A DNA stretch of 64,000 bases from Euglena gracilis. Taxonomy: Eukaryota; Euglenida; Euglenophyceae; Euglenales. The position numbers were made by a program, and so were the translations under genes. The stretch lies in NCBI GenBank assembly GCA_039621445.1, contig CP154954.1:76456073-76520072 (forward strand). Reading direction: 5' to 3'. The notes beneath the pieces are model-generated. The model was not told the DNA's origin. It saw nothing but the letters and a program-made list of their open reading frames with translations, and searched no databases. This document shows positions 63,819 through 64,000 of the stretch, piece by piece; the stretch's first letter is position 1; the number at the start of each line of letters is the position of its first letter.

Positions 63819-64000
63819 TATGTCGTTTTAGCCACTCGCTGTTGGACGGCCACGGGGCAGCTCATATTACTTGCCGTGGCTCGTCCGCCAGCGAGGGGGC
63901 ACGCCCGTGGTAATCCGACCGATCAACGTTCGCCCACATGCGCAGCCTCACGCGCCGATCGATCCCCGCGGTATGCCCTCTGCCCGTACGGGATCGATCA
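63819..64000. repeat. Duplicated 181-bp repeat, copy 2 (cut by the window end)
   Basis: Matches copy 1 from TATGT through CGGGATCGATC and continues beyond the window. Copy spacing is 688 bp. The tRNA-like sequence that follows copy 1 would be expected just past the window end if the whole unit is tandem. Confidence 0.9.

Noticed and set aside
63000-64000. Catalytic domain of the tyrosine recombinase of the DIRS-like element beyond cassette 2
   Set aside because: I searched by eye for the R...H-x-x-R...Y pattern after 63057 and found none; the sequence there belongs to another repeat.

Overview
The window is nuclear DNA of a eukaryote, probably a large, repeat-rich protist or algal genome; the species cannot be fixed from the sequence. 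The evidence is long CCCTAA (TTAGGG-type) telomeric arrays, a large satellite, LTR and DIRS-like retrotransposons with a tRNA-iMet-type primer site, short exon-like islands in long non-coding DNA, and no operon-like gene packing.

Region 1 (1-20,047) is mostly non-coding, with C/G homopolymer runs, microsatellites and minisatellites. A few short GC-rich islands read as exons on the + strand; three of them (about 2.73, 10.37 and 12.64 kb) look like armadillo-type helical repeats and could belong to one intron-rich gene. The region also carries small non-autonomous DNA elements of about 300-460 bp with terminal inverted repeats and 8-bp target duplications (1082-1398, 13461-13850 and 16600-17062 are the clearest; 5576-5884 and 12230-12535 are probable), and a cluster of palindromes at 8.1-8.9 kb.

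Region 2 (20,048-46,316) is subtelomere-like. About 86 near-identical copies of a 219-bp satellite lie in two blocks separated by a scrambled stretch. They are followed directly by about 3.76 kb of CCCTAA, seven decayed copies of a second repeat of about 190 bp, more CCCTAA, one isolated satellite copy, and more CCCTAA. Satellite variation is concentrated at one site of the unit, and the isolated copy lacks exactly that site.

Region 3 (46,317-50,345) begins abruptly at the telomeric repeat. It holds broken + strand reading frames of unrecognised origin: Pro/Thr/Ala-rich, Arg-rich and Cys-rich.

Region 4 (50,345-64,000) is a nest of retroelements. On the - strand lies a decayed LTR element (gag, retropepsin, a Dam-like methyltransferase (MT) domain, the start of RT), with a primer-binding site and LTR edge at 53.65-53.67 kb. 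On the + strand lies a decayed DIRS-like element (gag-like, RT, RNase H, MT, perhaps the N-terminus of a tyrosine recombinase). The RT of the DIRS-like element is split by a 3.87-kb insertion, and its 3' part is followed by a 1.86-kb unit. Each of these inserts is bounded by direct repeats of about 200-225 bp and carries its own uninterrupted Dam-like MT frame and no recognisable RT. The window thus has four divergent copies of one MT-like domain; the two in the direct-repeat cassettes are the best preserved. The last kilobase is a duplicated repeat with a pol III-type (tRNA-like) promoter on the - strand.
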